Below are positions 1 through 6,413 of a DNA stretch of 8,013 nt, one piece after another. Origin of the DNA: Bradyrhizobium sp. (lineage in GTDB: Bacteria; Pseudomonadota; Alphaproteobacteria; Rhizobiales; Xanthobacteraceae); NCBI GenBank assembly GCA_013695565.1, contig JACDAG010000118.1:1-8013 (forward strand), written 5' to 3'. The stretch's first letter is position 1; each line of letters starts with the position of its first letter. The position numbers and the translations under genes are program-made. The notes under the pieces are model-generated. The model did no database searches. It saw only the letters and a program-made list of their open reading frames with translations, and was not told where the DNA came from.

Positions 1-60
1 GTGTAGTCTGTTCCCGCAGGGCGTCCAGATGGATTGCAAATCCGCGACGTAGCGCACTGT

Positions 61-66
61 GGAGGG
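61..66 (+). promoter_or_regulatory. Ribosome binding site of the Bug receptor
   Basis: GGAGGG sits six bases before ATG 73. It decides the start in favour of 73 over the upstream in-frame TTG at 34, which would put 13 extra residues before the Tat signal. Confidence 0.7.
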
Positions 67-72
67 AGCATC

Positions 73-1050
73 ATGAAATTTCCCCGCCGCACATTCTTGT
101 ATCTGGCCGTGGGTGCTGCTGCGTTGCCGGCCGTGTCCCGCATTGCGCGGGCGCAAGCCTATCCGTCACGGCCGGTGCGCATCATCGTCGGCTTTCCCGC
201 CGGCGGGGCTACCGACATCCAGGCGCGCCTGATGGGTCAATGGCTCTCGGATCGCCTCGGCCAGCAGTTCATCATTGAGAACCGCGCCGGCGCCAGCGGC
301 AACATCGGAACCGAGGCGGTCGCCAAAGCGCCCGCGGATGGCTACACACTGCTGCAAATTGTGACTCCGCATGCGATCAATGCCGCGCTCTACACCAATC
401 TCAATTTCGACTTCATCCGGGACATCGCGCCGGTGATCTGCGCCGCGCGGCTGGCCTACGTCGTCGTGGTGCATCCGGCGGTCCCCGCCAAGACGAGCCC
501 CGAGTTCATCGCCTACGCCAAGGCCAACCCGGGCAAGATCAACTACGGGTCGGCGGGGCCCGGCACCCCGCAAAACATTGCGTGCGAACTCTTCAAGATG
601 ATGGCCGGGGTAAATCTGGTCCATGTCCCGTATCGCGGCGGCGCACCTGCGACCACCGATCTGGTCGGCGGCCACCTGCATGTGATTTTTGCTCCGGTAT
701 CGGAATCGATCGAACACATCAAGGCCGGCAAGCTGCGCGCGCTGGCGGTAACGACCACGACCCGTCTGGACGTATTACCGGACGTTTCGACGGTGGCAGA
801 CTTCGTGCCTGGTTATGAAGCCAGCGGTTTTGCGGGCATCGGTGTGCCCAAGGGCACCCCGGCCGACATCATCGACATGCTGAACAAGGAGCTCAATGCC
901 GCCCTCGCCGACAGCAAAATCAAAGCCCGGATTGTCGAGCTCGGCGGCACGGTGGCCGGCGGCACGCCTGCGGAATTCGGGACGATCATCTCGGAGGCCA
1001 CCGAAAAGTGGGCGAAGGTGATCAAGGTCGCGGGCATCAAGGCTGAATAG
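73..1050 (+). CDS. Bug/TctC-family periplasmic solute receptor with Tat signal
   Basis: This is a 325-residue tripartite tricarboxylate transporter (TTT) substrate-binding protein of the Bug family, which binds small carboxylates in the periplasm. Residues 1-27 form an export signal with a twin arginine (PRRTFLYL, residues 4-11), a hydrophobic Ala/Leu core and an ARA|QA cleavage site, so Tat export is likely. The mature protein opens with YPSRPVRIIVGFPAGGATD (residues 30-48), the hallmark Bug N-terminus whose GG-x-x-D loop lines the ligand site. ENRAGASGNIG, NYGSAGPGT and HVPYRGGAPA follow in the usual order, and length is normal for the family. I chose ATG 73 over an in-frame TTG at 34 because GGAGGG (61-66) lies six bases upstream and the signal peptide begins there. 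No TctA/TctB membrane genes are in the window, so it is an orphan receptor here. The ligand cannot be read from sequence. Family call is very secure. Confidence 0.95.
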   Translation: MKFPRRTFLYLAVGAAALPAVSRIARAQAYPSRPVRIIVGFPAGGATDIQARLMGQWLSDRLGQQFIIENRAGASGNIGTEAVAKAPADGYTLLQIVTPHAINAALYTNLNFDFIRDIAPVICAARLAYVVVVHPAVPAKTSPEFIAYAKANPGKINYGSAGPGTPQNIACELFKMMAGVNLVHVPYRGGAPATTDLVGGHLHVIFAPVSESIEHIKAGKLRALAVTTTTRLDVLPDVSTVADFVPGYEASGFAGIGVPKGTPADIIDMLNKELNAALADSKIKARIVELGGTVAGGTPAEFGTIISEATEKWAKVIKVAGIKAE

Positions 1051-1198
1051 GTCGCCACTGGATTCCAAATTAATTCGCGTCGCGAGCGCGCGGCTCCTTT
1101 CGACGACGCTTGCGCATCATAACTGCAATGCAGCATGTAGAGCAGACCCCACGTCGACACAGGTGGTGAAATCTTGCGCGGCCTGTAAAAGGGCTATA

Positions 1199-1299
1199 GC
1201 GTTTTCCAGCGAAGTGGATCCGGTTCGCGCTAAGAAAACGCGTCAAAACAAGGAATCTAGAGCCCCGTTTCGATTCAATCGAAACGGAAAAGGCTCTAG
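1199..1299. repeat. Compound intergenic palindromic repeat, Bradyrhizobium-type
   Basis: Two palindromes lie back to back. The left one (1199-1241) has outer arms GCGTTTTC (1199-1206) and GAAAACGC (1234-1241), inner arms GCGAA (1209-1213) and TTCGC (1224-1228), and GGATCC (1216-1221) at the centre. The right one (1257-1299) has outer arms CTAGAGCC (1257-1264) and GGCTCTAG (1292-1299) enclosing CCGTTTCGATT (1265-1275) and AATCGAAACGG (1277-1287) around a single C, with AAAA (1288-1291) as a one-sided bulge. That gives 19 paired positions. I recognise this wording from recall as a dispersed intergenic repeat common in Bradyrhizobium; copy number was not checked. It ends 21 bases before the MFS start, so it may act as an RNA hairpin, a terminator for the upstream unit, or a spacer that moved the promoter. 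Confidence 0.75.
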
Positions 1300-1320
1300 C
1301 CAACCGGATTTCCTCGCCCG

Positions 1321-2550
1321 ATGCTGCCATCCGATTCCGTTGAGACCAAAACCTCCTGGGTCGTCGCCTCGGTAGCGCTGGCCGTCCTTGGGATGGCATT
1401 CGGCGCGGCCTGGATCACTGCGGTCGCGCTCAAGGACATCGCCAGCGAAGTCGGCGGGCTGCGTTCCGTTCCGGCACTTGCGGGCGCGCTGGCATGGCTC
1501 GGCTCCGGTATCGGCGGCATCCTGATGTCGCGAATTGCCGAGCGGGTCGGTACGCGCTCGACGGTGATCTTCAGTTCGCTGATGATCGGCCTTGGCCTCT
1601 CGATCTCGACCTTTGGACCACCATGGCCGCTGTGGATCGGTCACGGGCTGTTTATCGGCCTGATCGGATTGGGCGGCATCAATGCTCCCTTGTACATTTA
1701 CGTCAGCCGCTGGTTCGACCGCCGGCGCGGCTCGGCGCTGGCGCTGATTTCGAGCGGCACCTATATTGCCGGGGCGTTCTGGCCGCCGATCTTCGAGCAG
1801 GTGATCGCCAATTACGGCTGGCGGCAGGCGATGCTGTGGTATGCCCTCGCCGAAATCATCGTCGTCGTGCCGCTTGCCGCCATTTATTTCCGGGCAGCAC
1901 CCGAAGTGATTCTTCCGGCGGCCGTATCCGGCGCCGGTCCAGGCAAAGCGCGCGTGCTCGGCTGGCCGCCCAATGCCGTGTTCGCGTTGATGTGCGGCGC
2001 CGGCGTCCTGTGTTGCATTCCGATGGCGATGCCGCAGGGCCATCTGGTCGCCTTTTGCAGCGATCTCGGTATCAGTCGATCGATGGGCGCGCTGATGCTG
2101 TCGATGTTGCTCGGCACCGCATTCCTGAGCCGGCAAATCTGGGGCGTGATCTCCGATCGTATCGGCGGGCTCGCCACCATCCTGATCGGGTCAACCTGGC
2201 AGGCCGCATCGATGACGGCCTTTCTGCTGACACAGAATGAAGTCGGCCTTTTCATGGTGGCTGCCGCTTTCGGGCTCGGCTTTTCCGGCATCATCCCGGC
2301 TTATGTCCTGGCGGTGCGCGACCTGTTTCCGGCTTCTGAAGCCTCCTGGAGAATCCCGACATTGTTGCTGTTCAGCGGCAGCGGCATGGCCGCCGGGAGC
2401 TGGCTCGCCGGCCTGCTCTACGACCATCTCGGATATTATGCGCCGGCATTCGCCGTCGGCATCGGCGCGAACCTGCTCAATGTGCTTATCATCACCGTGC
2501 TGGTCGGACGAAAACGCCACCGCACGCTCGCGCACAGTCCCGCTCTTTAG
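1321..2550 (+). CDS. MFS transporter, monocarboxylate/oxalate-like
   Basis: This is a 409-residue inner-membrane transporter of the major facilitator superfamily with about twelve hydrophobic segments. A motif-A-like loop (GGILMSRIAERVGTRS, residues 65-80) lies between helices 2 and 3. RWFDRRRGSALAL (130-142) lies near helices 4-5 and is typical of the monocarboxylate/oxalate-formate branch. A second-half copy, GVISDRIGG (275-283), completes the internal duplication. A hydrophilic linker around 192-215 separates the halves and the C-terminus is short and basic. ATG 1321 is the only reasonable start, because an in-frame TAG at 1297-1299 closes the frame upstream; no clear Shine-Dalgarno precedes it. 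The palindromic repeat ends 21 bases upstream, so a promoter, if local, would lie before or inside it. The neighbouring Bug receptor hints at carboxylate substrates, but that is inference; the family is proton-coupled or an exchanger and does not need a periplasmic receptor. Confidence 0.92.
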   Translation: MLPSDSVETKTSWVVASVALAVLGMAFGAAWITAVALKDIASEVGGLRSVPALAGALAWLGSGIGGILMSRIAERVGTRSTVIFSSLMIGLGLSISTFGPPWPLWIGHGLFIGLIGLGGINAPLYIYVSRWFDRRRGSALALISSGTYIAGAFWPPIFEQVIANYGWRQAMLWYALAEIIVVVPLAAIYFRAAPEVILPAAVSGAGPGKARVLGWPPNAVFALMCGAGVLCCIPMAMPQGHLVAFCSDLGISRSMGALMLSMLLGTAFLSRQIWGVISDRIGGLATILIGSTWQAASMTAFLLTQNEVGLFMVAAAFGLGFSGIIPAYVLAVRDLFPASEASWRIPTLLLFSGSGMAAGSWLAGLLYDHLGYYAPAFAVGIGANLLNVLIITVLVGRKRHRTLAHSPAL

Positions 2551-2673
2551 CCGAAGGGCACCGCTTAGCCGTTGCTGGTGCAAAGCGGCCGTTTCGCAAG
2601 CGAACCGCTGTGCGCTGGACTGTGCACTTAGATTTGAATCGCCTCCCAACAGCCGGCCGTCTATGGTCCGCTG

Positions 2674-3033
2674 ATGTCGCGCCTCATGTTTCCATTGATT
2701 GCTGTCGTCCTGTCGCTGCTGCCGGTTGTCGCGCCGGCTGCGCCGGCCCACAAGCGGCCGGCGCCACGCTGGCACGGCTACGGCTTCCTGCCGGGCTATC
2801 AACAGCCGCCGAATAACAGCCGCCCCGCTTCCACCCGGGAAGCTGCGGCCTTGCGCATGTCGCGCCGAACCCAGCGTCCCTGGTATATCGATCCAACCCC
2901 AAGTTACTACCGCTTCAACGGCGACCGGCGTTATTTCGGCCGGCCCGGCTTTTACGGTGGCCGCTACAATGGCGGCAGCTTTGGCCCATGCTGGACGCGG
3001 ACGCCGATCGGCCCGGTCTGGAATTGCGGCTGA
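2674..3033 (+). CDS. Small secreted Gly/Tyr/Arg-rich protein, unknown function
   Basis: This is a 119-residue protein with a Sec-type signal: a short basic start, a hydrophobic core (residues 5-20) and an APAAPA cleavage region ending near residue 25. The mature part is rich in Pro, Arg, Tyr and Gly, with a low-complexity stretch YFGRPGFYGGRYNGG (87-101). It ends in a conserved-looking tail with two cysteines, PCWTRTPIGPVWNCG (Cys106 and Cys118), which could form a disulfide after export. I associate proteins of this size and tail with hypothetical periplasmic or surface proteins of Bradyrhizobium, but no function is known to me. No strong ribosome binding site precedes ATG 2674; an in-frame ATG at 2686 would leave an adequate signal peptide and is the alternative start. 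It converges on the VOC gene with only 12 bases between stop codons. Confidence 0.72.
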   Translation: MSRLMFPLIAVVLSLLPVVAPAAPAHKRPAPRWHGYGFLPGYQQPPNNSRPASTREAAALRMSRRTQRPWYIDPTPSYYRFNGDRRYFGRPGFYGGRYNGGSFGPCWTRTPIGPVWNCG

Positions 3034-3045
3034 TTAAAGTATCTA

Positions 3046-3531
3046 TCAACCGCGTCGCGCCGCCTCGATCGTGGCGACGTCGATTTTCTTCATGCCCATC
3101 ATGGCATCGAATGCGCGCTTGGCTTCAGCGCCGCCAACCGCCAGCGCCTCCGTCAGCACGCGCGGCGTGATCTGCCAGGAGACGCCCCATCTGTCCTTGC
3201 ACCAGCCGCACGCACTCTCCTGGCCGCCATTGCCGACAATGGCGTTCCAGTAGCGGTCGGTCTCCTGCTGATCATCGGTGGCGATCTGAAACGAGAAAGC
3301 TTCGTTATGCCTGAACGCGGGACCGCCGTTGAGGCCGAGACAGGGAACGCCGGCGACGGTGAATTCCACCGTCAGCACGTCGCCCTTCTTGCCGGATGGG
3401 AAGTCGCCGGGTGCGGTGTGGACGGCGCTTACGGCGCTGTCGGGAAAGGTTTCGGCATAGAAGCGGGCAGCGGCTTCCGCGTCCTTGTCGTACCACAGGC
3501 AAATCGTGTTCTTGGCAGTTTTCCTGGCCAT
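3046..3531 (-). CDS. PhnB-like VOC family protein
   Basis: This is a 161-residue cytoplasmic protein of the vicinal oxygen chelate fold, in the PhnB / '3-demethylubiquinone-9 3-methyltransferase' domain family (PF06983 by recognition). The first beta-alpha-beta unit is ITICLWYD-like at residues 9-15, followed by AEAAARFYAETFPDS (18-32). The signature half GGPAFRHNEAFSFQI (69-83), TDDQQETDRYWNAIVGNGG (85-103) and CGWCKDRWGVSWQITPRVL (108-126) is almost word-for-word the family consensus. Despite the old name, most members have no shown methyltransferase activity and lack a SAM motif, as here, so the reaction is unknown. ATG 3531 has GAGG seven bases upstream. It is probably monocistronic: the 57-residue gene upstream on the same strand is 118 bases away. 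The family call is very secure and the biochemical role open. Confidence 0.93.
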   Translation of the reverse strand: MARKTAKNTICLWYDKDAEAAARFYAETFPDSAVSAVHTAPGDFPSGKKGDVLTVEFTVAGVPCLGLNGGPAFRHNEAFSFQIATDDQQETDRYWNAIVGNGGQESACGWCKDRWGVSWQITPRVLTEALAVGGAEAKRAFDAMMGMKKIDVATIEAARRG

Positions 3532-3649
3532 TGCGTGTCCTCGCTCAACGTACGCGCCGTCCGCGGTTTTCTATCGATGCCGTGCTGTCGCTACTGCGCA
3601 ATCAGACCCAGCATGGCCCAAATATGGTAACGTCAAAATCGCGACAATC

Positions 3650-3823
3650 CTAGAACCCGCTCTTCTCTCTCAACGGCTGAAGCTCATCGTCTTTTTCTAC
3701 CGGCTGATGCGGCTTATGACCCGGTTCGGTTTTGTGGACCGTCTGGGCCCGCTGCTTATCCTTCGGCTGCTCCTGGGATTTTTCATCGAGCACGATGCCC
3801 TGGCTGGATTTGTCCTTTAGCAT
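3650..3823 (-). CDS. 57-residue hydrophilic protein, unknown function
   Basis: This short gene encodes a very polar, probably disordered protein rich in Lys, Gln, Glu and Asp, with no Cys, Trp or Tyr, no membrane segment and no signal peptide. It opens MLKDKSSQGIVLDEKSQEQP and ends LREKSGF. I do not recognise a named family. The frame is open further upstream to an ATG at 3892, but ATG 3823 is preferred because GGGAGGTG lies just before it at ideal spacing, whereas the upstream ATG has no such site. The extra upstream residues (FVFCVVPDGRC) also differ in composition from the polar rest. A possible EcfG-type promoter lies 22-46 bases upstream. Small charged proteins of this kind are often stress-induced in alphaproteobacteria, but that link is inference. 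Being real is likely because of the ribosome binding site; function is unknown. Confidence 0.6.
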   Translation of the reverse strand: MLKDKSSQGIVLDEKSQEQPKDKQRAQTVHKTEPGHKPHQPVEKDDELQPLREKSGF

Positions 3824-3827
3824 GGCA

Positions 3828-3835
3828 CACCTCCC
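3828..3835 (-). promoter_or_regulatory. Strong ribosome binding site of the 57-residue gene
   Basis: On the minus strand GGGAGGTG is followed four bases later by ATG 3823 (six bases after GGGAGG). The GGAGGTG core matches the 16S anti-Shine-Dalgarno over seven bases. It is the best such site in the window and sets the start at 3823 rather than 3892. Confidence 0.65.
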
Positions 3836-3844
3836 GTCGGGAAC

Positions 3845-3869
3845 AACGCAAAAGACGAAGGCGGGTTCG
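3845..3869 (-). promoter_or_regulatory. Possible EcfG (general stress sigma) promoter
   Basis: Read on the minus strand, CGAAC (3869-3865) is followed after 16 bases by CGTT (3848-3845). The known alphaproteobacterial EcfG consensus is GGAAC, 16-17 bases, CGTT, so this differs at one -35 base. It would start transcription roughly 14 bases before ATG 3823, leaving room for the Shine-Dalgarno. One mismatch in nine positions makes chance occurrence quite possible. Confidence 0.22.
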
Positions 3870-4219
3870 ACAGGAACCTTCGGGTTTTTCATACATCACA
3901 GACGTTCCCGGTGACGGGATATTTGGGGAGTAAAGCGGACATCACGCCGTGGTGCCCGAACGCGGACGAGACATCTCTCGACTTGGCGCTCGGGCAACTT
4001 TTGCATCACTTTGGACAACCGGCCGCAGTTGGTTGACGGGCTCGCCCTTCGCAACCCCTTGGGCGTGAGATGCGCCGGCGCCGCGATCATGTTCTGTAGC
4101 GTCGATCACAGAGGGGAATTCGACCGGCGATGGCTTCGGAGCCCAGCTCGCGAACAGGCGCCAGGGCGGTATGAGTGATGTCCGGCTCTGGCAGCAGGCC
4201 GACTTCGTGCGGCGACCCG

Positions 4220-5092
4220 TCAGGTGCCGCTTGACTTCAACACCTCGAACACGGCGGCGGTATCCTGATTGCCCAATCCCATCGCCATGGCCTTGGTGTA
4301 AACCGGTTGCGTCATCGTGAAGAGTGGCGTTTCGCAGCCGACCTCGCTGGCGAACTCGGCGATGATGGCCATGTCTTTCTTCCAGGTCGAGATCCGCATC
4401 GTCGCCGGTTCATAATCGCGGCGTGCCATCATCGGGGCCCGCATCTGAAACATCCGCGAACCACCCGCGCCGGGAGCGATCATCTCGATCACCTGATTCA
4501 AATCGAGGCCGGCCCGTTCGGCGAGCAGCATTGCTTCCGCCGAGGCGACATTGTGAATGGCGACCAGATGATTGGCGACAAACTTCATGCGGCTGCCATT
4601 GCCGTAGTCGCCGAGATCGGCGCTTTGCTTGGCAAAGTCGGCAAACAAGCCGGCGCACTGCGCGATGGCGGCCTTGTCGCCGCTCGCGTAGACGACGAGG
4701 TCCCGAACCACGGCCTGGGCGCCGGTTCCGCTGAGCGGGCAGTCGAGCGCAATATGACCTGCAGGTGCGAGAATGGCCTTGAAGCGCGCCTTGTCGGCAA
4801 TCGTGAACGTGCTGAGCTCGATGACGATACGCGGAGCCTGGCCAGACGCGGCAATTTCCGTCGCGACGGCTTGGGCCGCATCGGCGCTGGGCAGGCTCGT
4901 CATGATCAGCGTTGTGCGGGACGTGACTGCGCTGACGTTATCGACGATGGTCACGCCGGCAAGCGCAAGCTCGCTGTTGCGCGCCGGATCGGTGTCGAAG
5001 CCAACGACGGCCCAGCCGCGCTCGACGAGGTTGCGGGCGATGGCGCCGCCCATGATGCCGAGGCCAATGATACCCACTGTCCGATCTGTCAC
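4220..5092 (-). CDS. NAD(P)-dependent beta-hydroxyacid dehydrogenase (3-hydroxyisobutyrate dehydrogenase family)
   Basis: This is a 290-residue cytoplasmic oxidoreductase that would oxidise a small beta-hydroxyacid to a semialdehyde or keto acid with NAD(P)+, or run in reverse. Counting from GTG 5092, the Rossmann motif VGIIGLGIMGGAIARNL is at residues 6-22, with FDTDP (32-36) ending strand 2; an acidic residue there favours NAD+. The substrate-side loop DCPLSGTGAQA (117-127) replaces the family's DAPVSGG pattern. GNGSRMKFVAN (164-174) carries the catalytic Lys170 and Asn174, and KKD (238-240) is the second conserved lysine motif. GTG 5092 is chosen because GGAGG lies four bases upstream and the length then matches the family; a TTG at 5125 would add 11 residues before the Rossmann strand. 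The exact substrate (3-hydroxyisobutyrate, tartronate semialdehyde, threonate and so on) cannot be told. It stands alone, with gaps of over 200 bases on its upstream side and nearly 400 downstream. Confidence 0.92.
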   Translation of the reverse strand: MTDRTVGIIGLGIMGGAIARNLVERGWAVVGFDTDPARNSELALAGVTIVDNVSAVTSRTTLIMTSLPSADAAQAVATEIAASGQAPRIVIELSTFTIADKARFKAILAPAGHIALDCPLSGTGAQAVVRDLVVYASGDKAAIAQCAGLFADFAKQSADLGDYGNGSRMKFVANHLVAIHNVASAEAMLLAERAGLDLNQVIEMIAPGAGGSRMFQMRAPMMARRDYEPATMRISTWKKDMAIIAEFASEVGCETPLFTMTQPVYTKAMAMGLGNQDTAAVFEVLKSSGT

Positions 5093-5099
5093 GTTACCT

Positions 5100-5124
5100 C
5101 CAACCTGTTGACTGTTGGCCAACA
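5100..5124. promoter_or_regulatory. Overlapping inverted repeats before the dehydrogenase, possible operator
   Basis: TGTTGGCCAACA (5113-5124) is a perfect 12-base palindrome whose near edge lies 20 bases before GTG 5092 on the minus strand. A second pair, CCAAC (5100-5104) with GTTGG (5114-5118), overlaps it and touches the Shine-Dalgarno (5097-5101). The GT-six bases-AC layout fits a GntR-type operator in a general way. No regulator gene is in the window to support this. Confidence 0.3.
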
Positions 5125-5218
5125 ACGAACTCGCTCAACGAGCGTCGAGCCAAACGCTGGAACCATATCATTGGCGGTGGTTCGCGGTCCCGGTCAAATC
5201 CGAATTCTTCCGGAGCGG

Positions 5219-5238
5219 CCGCATCCGGTATGATGCGG
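5219..5238. other. Hairpin in the spacer between methyltransferase and dehydrogenase
   Basis: CCGCATC (5219-5225) and GATGCGG (5232-5238) form a perfect 7-base-pair stem around the 6-base loop CGGTAT. It lies about 80 bases after the methyltransferase stop on the minus strand. No run of T follows it, so a classical intrinsic terminator is not supported; it may only stabilise the 3' end of that transcript. Confidence 0.3.
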
Positions 5239-5316
5239 ACATTAAGCGATTGGCGGGGTCAACCGAGTGGCAATGGCGGTCGCCGGGGAATTTCAGCAAT
5301 GGCGCTGCTTTTGGGA

Positions 5317-6249
5317 TCAAATCCCAGACTCGCGCGCTTTTCTGCCCGCCACCAGATAATTGAGGCTGGCACCTGAGTGGGAGTATGTCCGATCGGCAAC
5401 TGCCTTAACGAACCTGTCGATGCCGTCCCTTACCGATGTCCAAAGCGCGTCGAACTCAGCTTCGAGGCCTCCGCCAGCAAGGAAATAGCGAAGGGTATCG
5501 GCGCGATTCCATATCCAGAAATCGCGAGATTCGAAATCCTGAAATTCCTCCAACATGGCACGCTGCTCGGAGGCGCTGTAAGGCGGAAGAAATGCGTTTG
5601 TCTTGTCGTTTAGATAGACGGTGACATCGGTCAGTCCGGAAGCCACGAAGAGGCCCGGAACAACATCGCCAACGGAATTATTGCCTTCGCCCAGCGAAGC
5701 CTTGCCCCGCTCGCATAGCAATTGAAGGCGGACACCGGCCAGGATCTTCTCTACCGGGTCATTGAAACCCATGGAATTCATTATCAGGCTGCTCGCGACA
5801 TTGTTCGGCTCGGCCGCAAGCACGAGTCCACCGGGGCGAGCCACCCGCACCATCTCCGCGATTGCTACACCTGGATCAGCGACGTGAATGAGCAGCGTCT
5901 GGCAAGTGACAAGGTCAAAGCGTGCATCGGGGAACGGCAGCGCCTGTGCATCAGACAACTGGTAGCGAAAGCGATGGGACACTCCCCGAGATGCGGCTCG
6001 TTCGGTCGCCTCGTTGACCCACGTCTGATCGCGATCGACACCGATCACCTGGGCTTCGGCCGGGAGCGCAGATGCAAGAACTTGAGCCCAGTGGCCGACG
6101 CCACAGCCGACGTCCAGAACGTCATGTACCTTTTCGAAGGCAAAGCGGCGCCCGATCAACTCGATGAAATCCTGATTCCACCAGTAATCGCGTGTATCAC
6201 CAAAGTACTCGGCCGAATGCGCCTCAAGCGTTCTAAATTCGTTGGTCAA
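5317..6249 (-). CDS. Class I SAM-dependent methyltransferase
   Basis: This is a 310-residue cytoplasmic methyltransferase with a Rossmann-like fold of the Methyltransf_11/25 type. Motif I, the SAM-binding glycine loop, is VLDVGCGVGHWA (residues 44-55). The acidic end of strand 2, which holds the ribose hydroxyls, is VIGVDRD (68-74). LSDAQALPFPDARFDLVTC (98-116) is the motif II region, followed by IHVADP (121-126), and RVARPGGLVLAAEPN (135-149) is motif III. The remaining 160 residues are a C-terminal extension with a tryptophan-rich part (FWIWNRADTLRYF, 244-256) that would form the substrate side; I do not recognise it, so the substrate is unknown. The start is TTG 6249: an in-frame TAA lies 39 bases upstream and no ATG or GTG sits between, while only a weak AGGA precedes the TTG. 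Stand-alone gene; the split sulfatase gene lies 164 bases upstream on the same strand. Confidence 0.9.
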   Translation of the reverse strand: MTNEFRTLEAHSAEYFGDTRDYWWNQDFIELIGRRFAFEKVHDVLDVGCGVGHWAQVLASALPAEAQVIGVDRDQTWVNEATERAASRGVSHRFRYQLSDAQALPFPDARFDLVTCQTLLIHVADPGVAIAEMVRVARPGGLVLAAEPNNVASSLIMNSMGFNDPVEKILAGVRLQLLCERGKASLGEGNNSVGDVVPGLFVASGLTDVTVYLNDKTNAFLPPYSASEQRAMLEEFQDFESRDFWIWNRADTLRYFLAGGGLEAEFDALWTSVRDGIDRFVKAVADRTYSHSGASLNYLVAGRKARESGI

Positions 6250-6413
6250 GGAACGATCCTGCAGTGTGGCGGAAGAGCTACTTTATGTTTGATCCACGAA
6301 GTACAACCGTCCATGCCAAGTTCACTCATGATCTTCTCGCGTTGAGTGAAATCGGCTCATACGATCGCCAGCGACATGGTAGTGCTTGAGATGTTCGAGC
6401 GCCGTGACCCGTC

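Larger units (their letters stand above)
3824..4219. other. 396-base gap without a convincing gene
   Basis: This stretch holds the leader of the 57-residue gene on its left, then no credible complete gene. A minus-strand open frame at 3896-4090 (64 codons) has no ribosome binding site. Near 3921-3950 the minus strand reads ATGTCCGCTTTACTCCC, which resembles the rhizobial intergenic repeat that yields spurious peptides of the MSALPPKAD type; one frame here reads MSALLPK. Between about 4087 and 4208 another minus-strand frame is open and reads plausibly (LLPEPDITHTALAPVRELG) but has no start of its own. The whole looks like eroded sequence plus repeat debris. Confidence 0.4.

Noticed and set aside
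1243..2136. 297-codon open frame on the minus strand opposite the MFS gene
   Set aside because: It runs through both the palindromic repeat and the antisense of a motif-bearing transporter. Its composition (Gln, Arg, His, Asp) is typical of shadow frames.
2584..2609. Imperfect inverted repeat after the MFS stop (AGCGG / CCGCT with inner TTCGC / GCGAA) as a terminator
   Set aside because: The outer and inner arms are out of register by four bases and no T run follows, so a terminator cannot be supported.
3608..3636. TTGACG (minus strand, 3636-3631) as a -35 box for the VOC gene
   Set aside because: At 17 bases spacing the -10 would be TGCTGG, a poor match, so the promoter call is not supported.
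4307..5233. 308-codon open frame on the plus strand opposite the dehydrogenase
   Set aside because: It is antisense to a gene with clear Rossmann and catalytic motifs. Its translation is rich in Arg, His and Asp without any recognisable motif, as expected for the opposite strand of GC-rich coding DNA.
5235..5345. A tRNA-like TTCAAATCCCA-style wording near the methyltransferase end
   Set aside because: The sequence is the coding end of the methyltransferase (ESGI-stop), and no acceptor stem or cloverleaf can be drawn around it.
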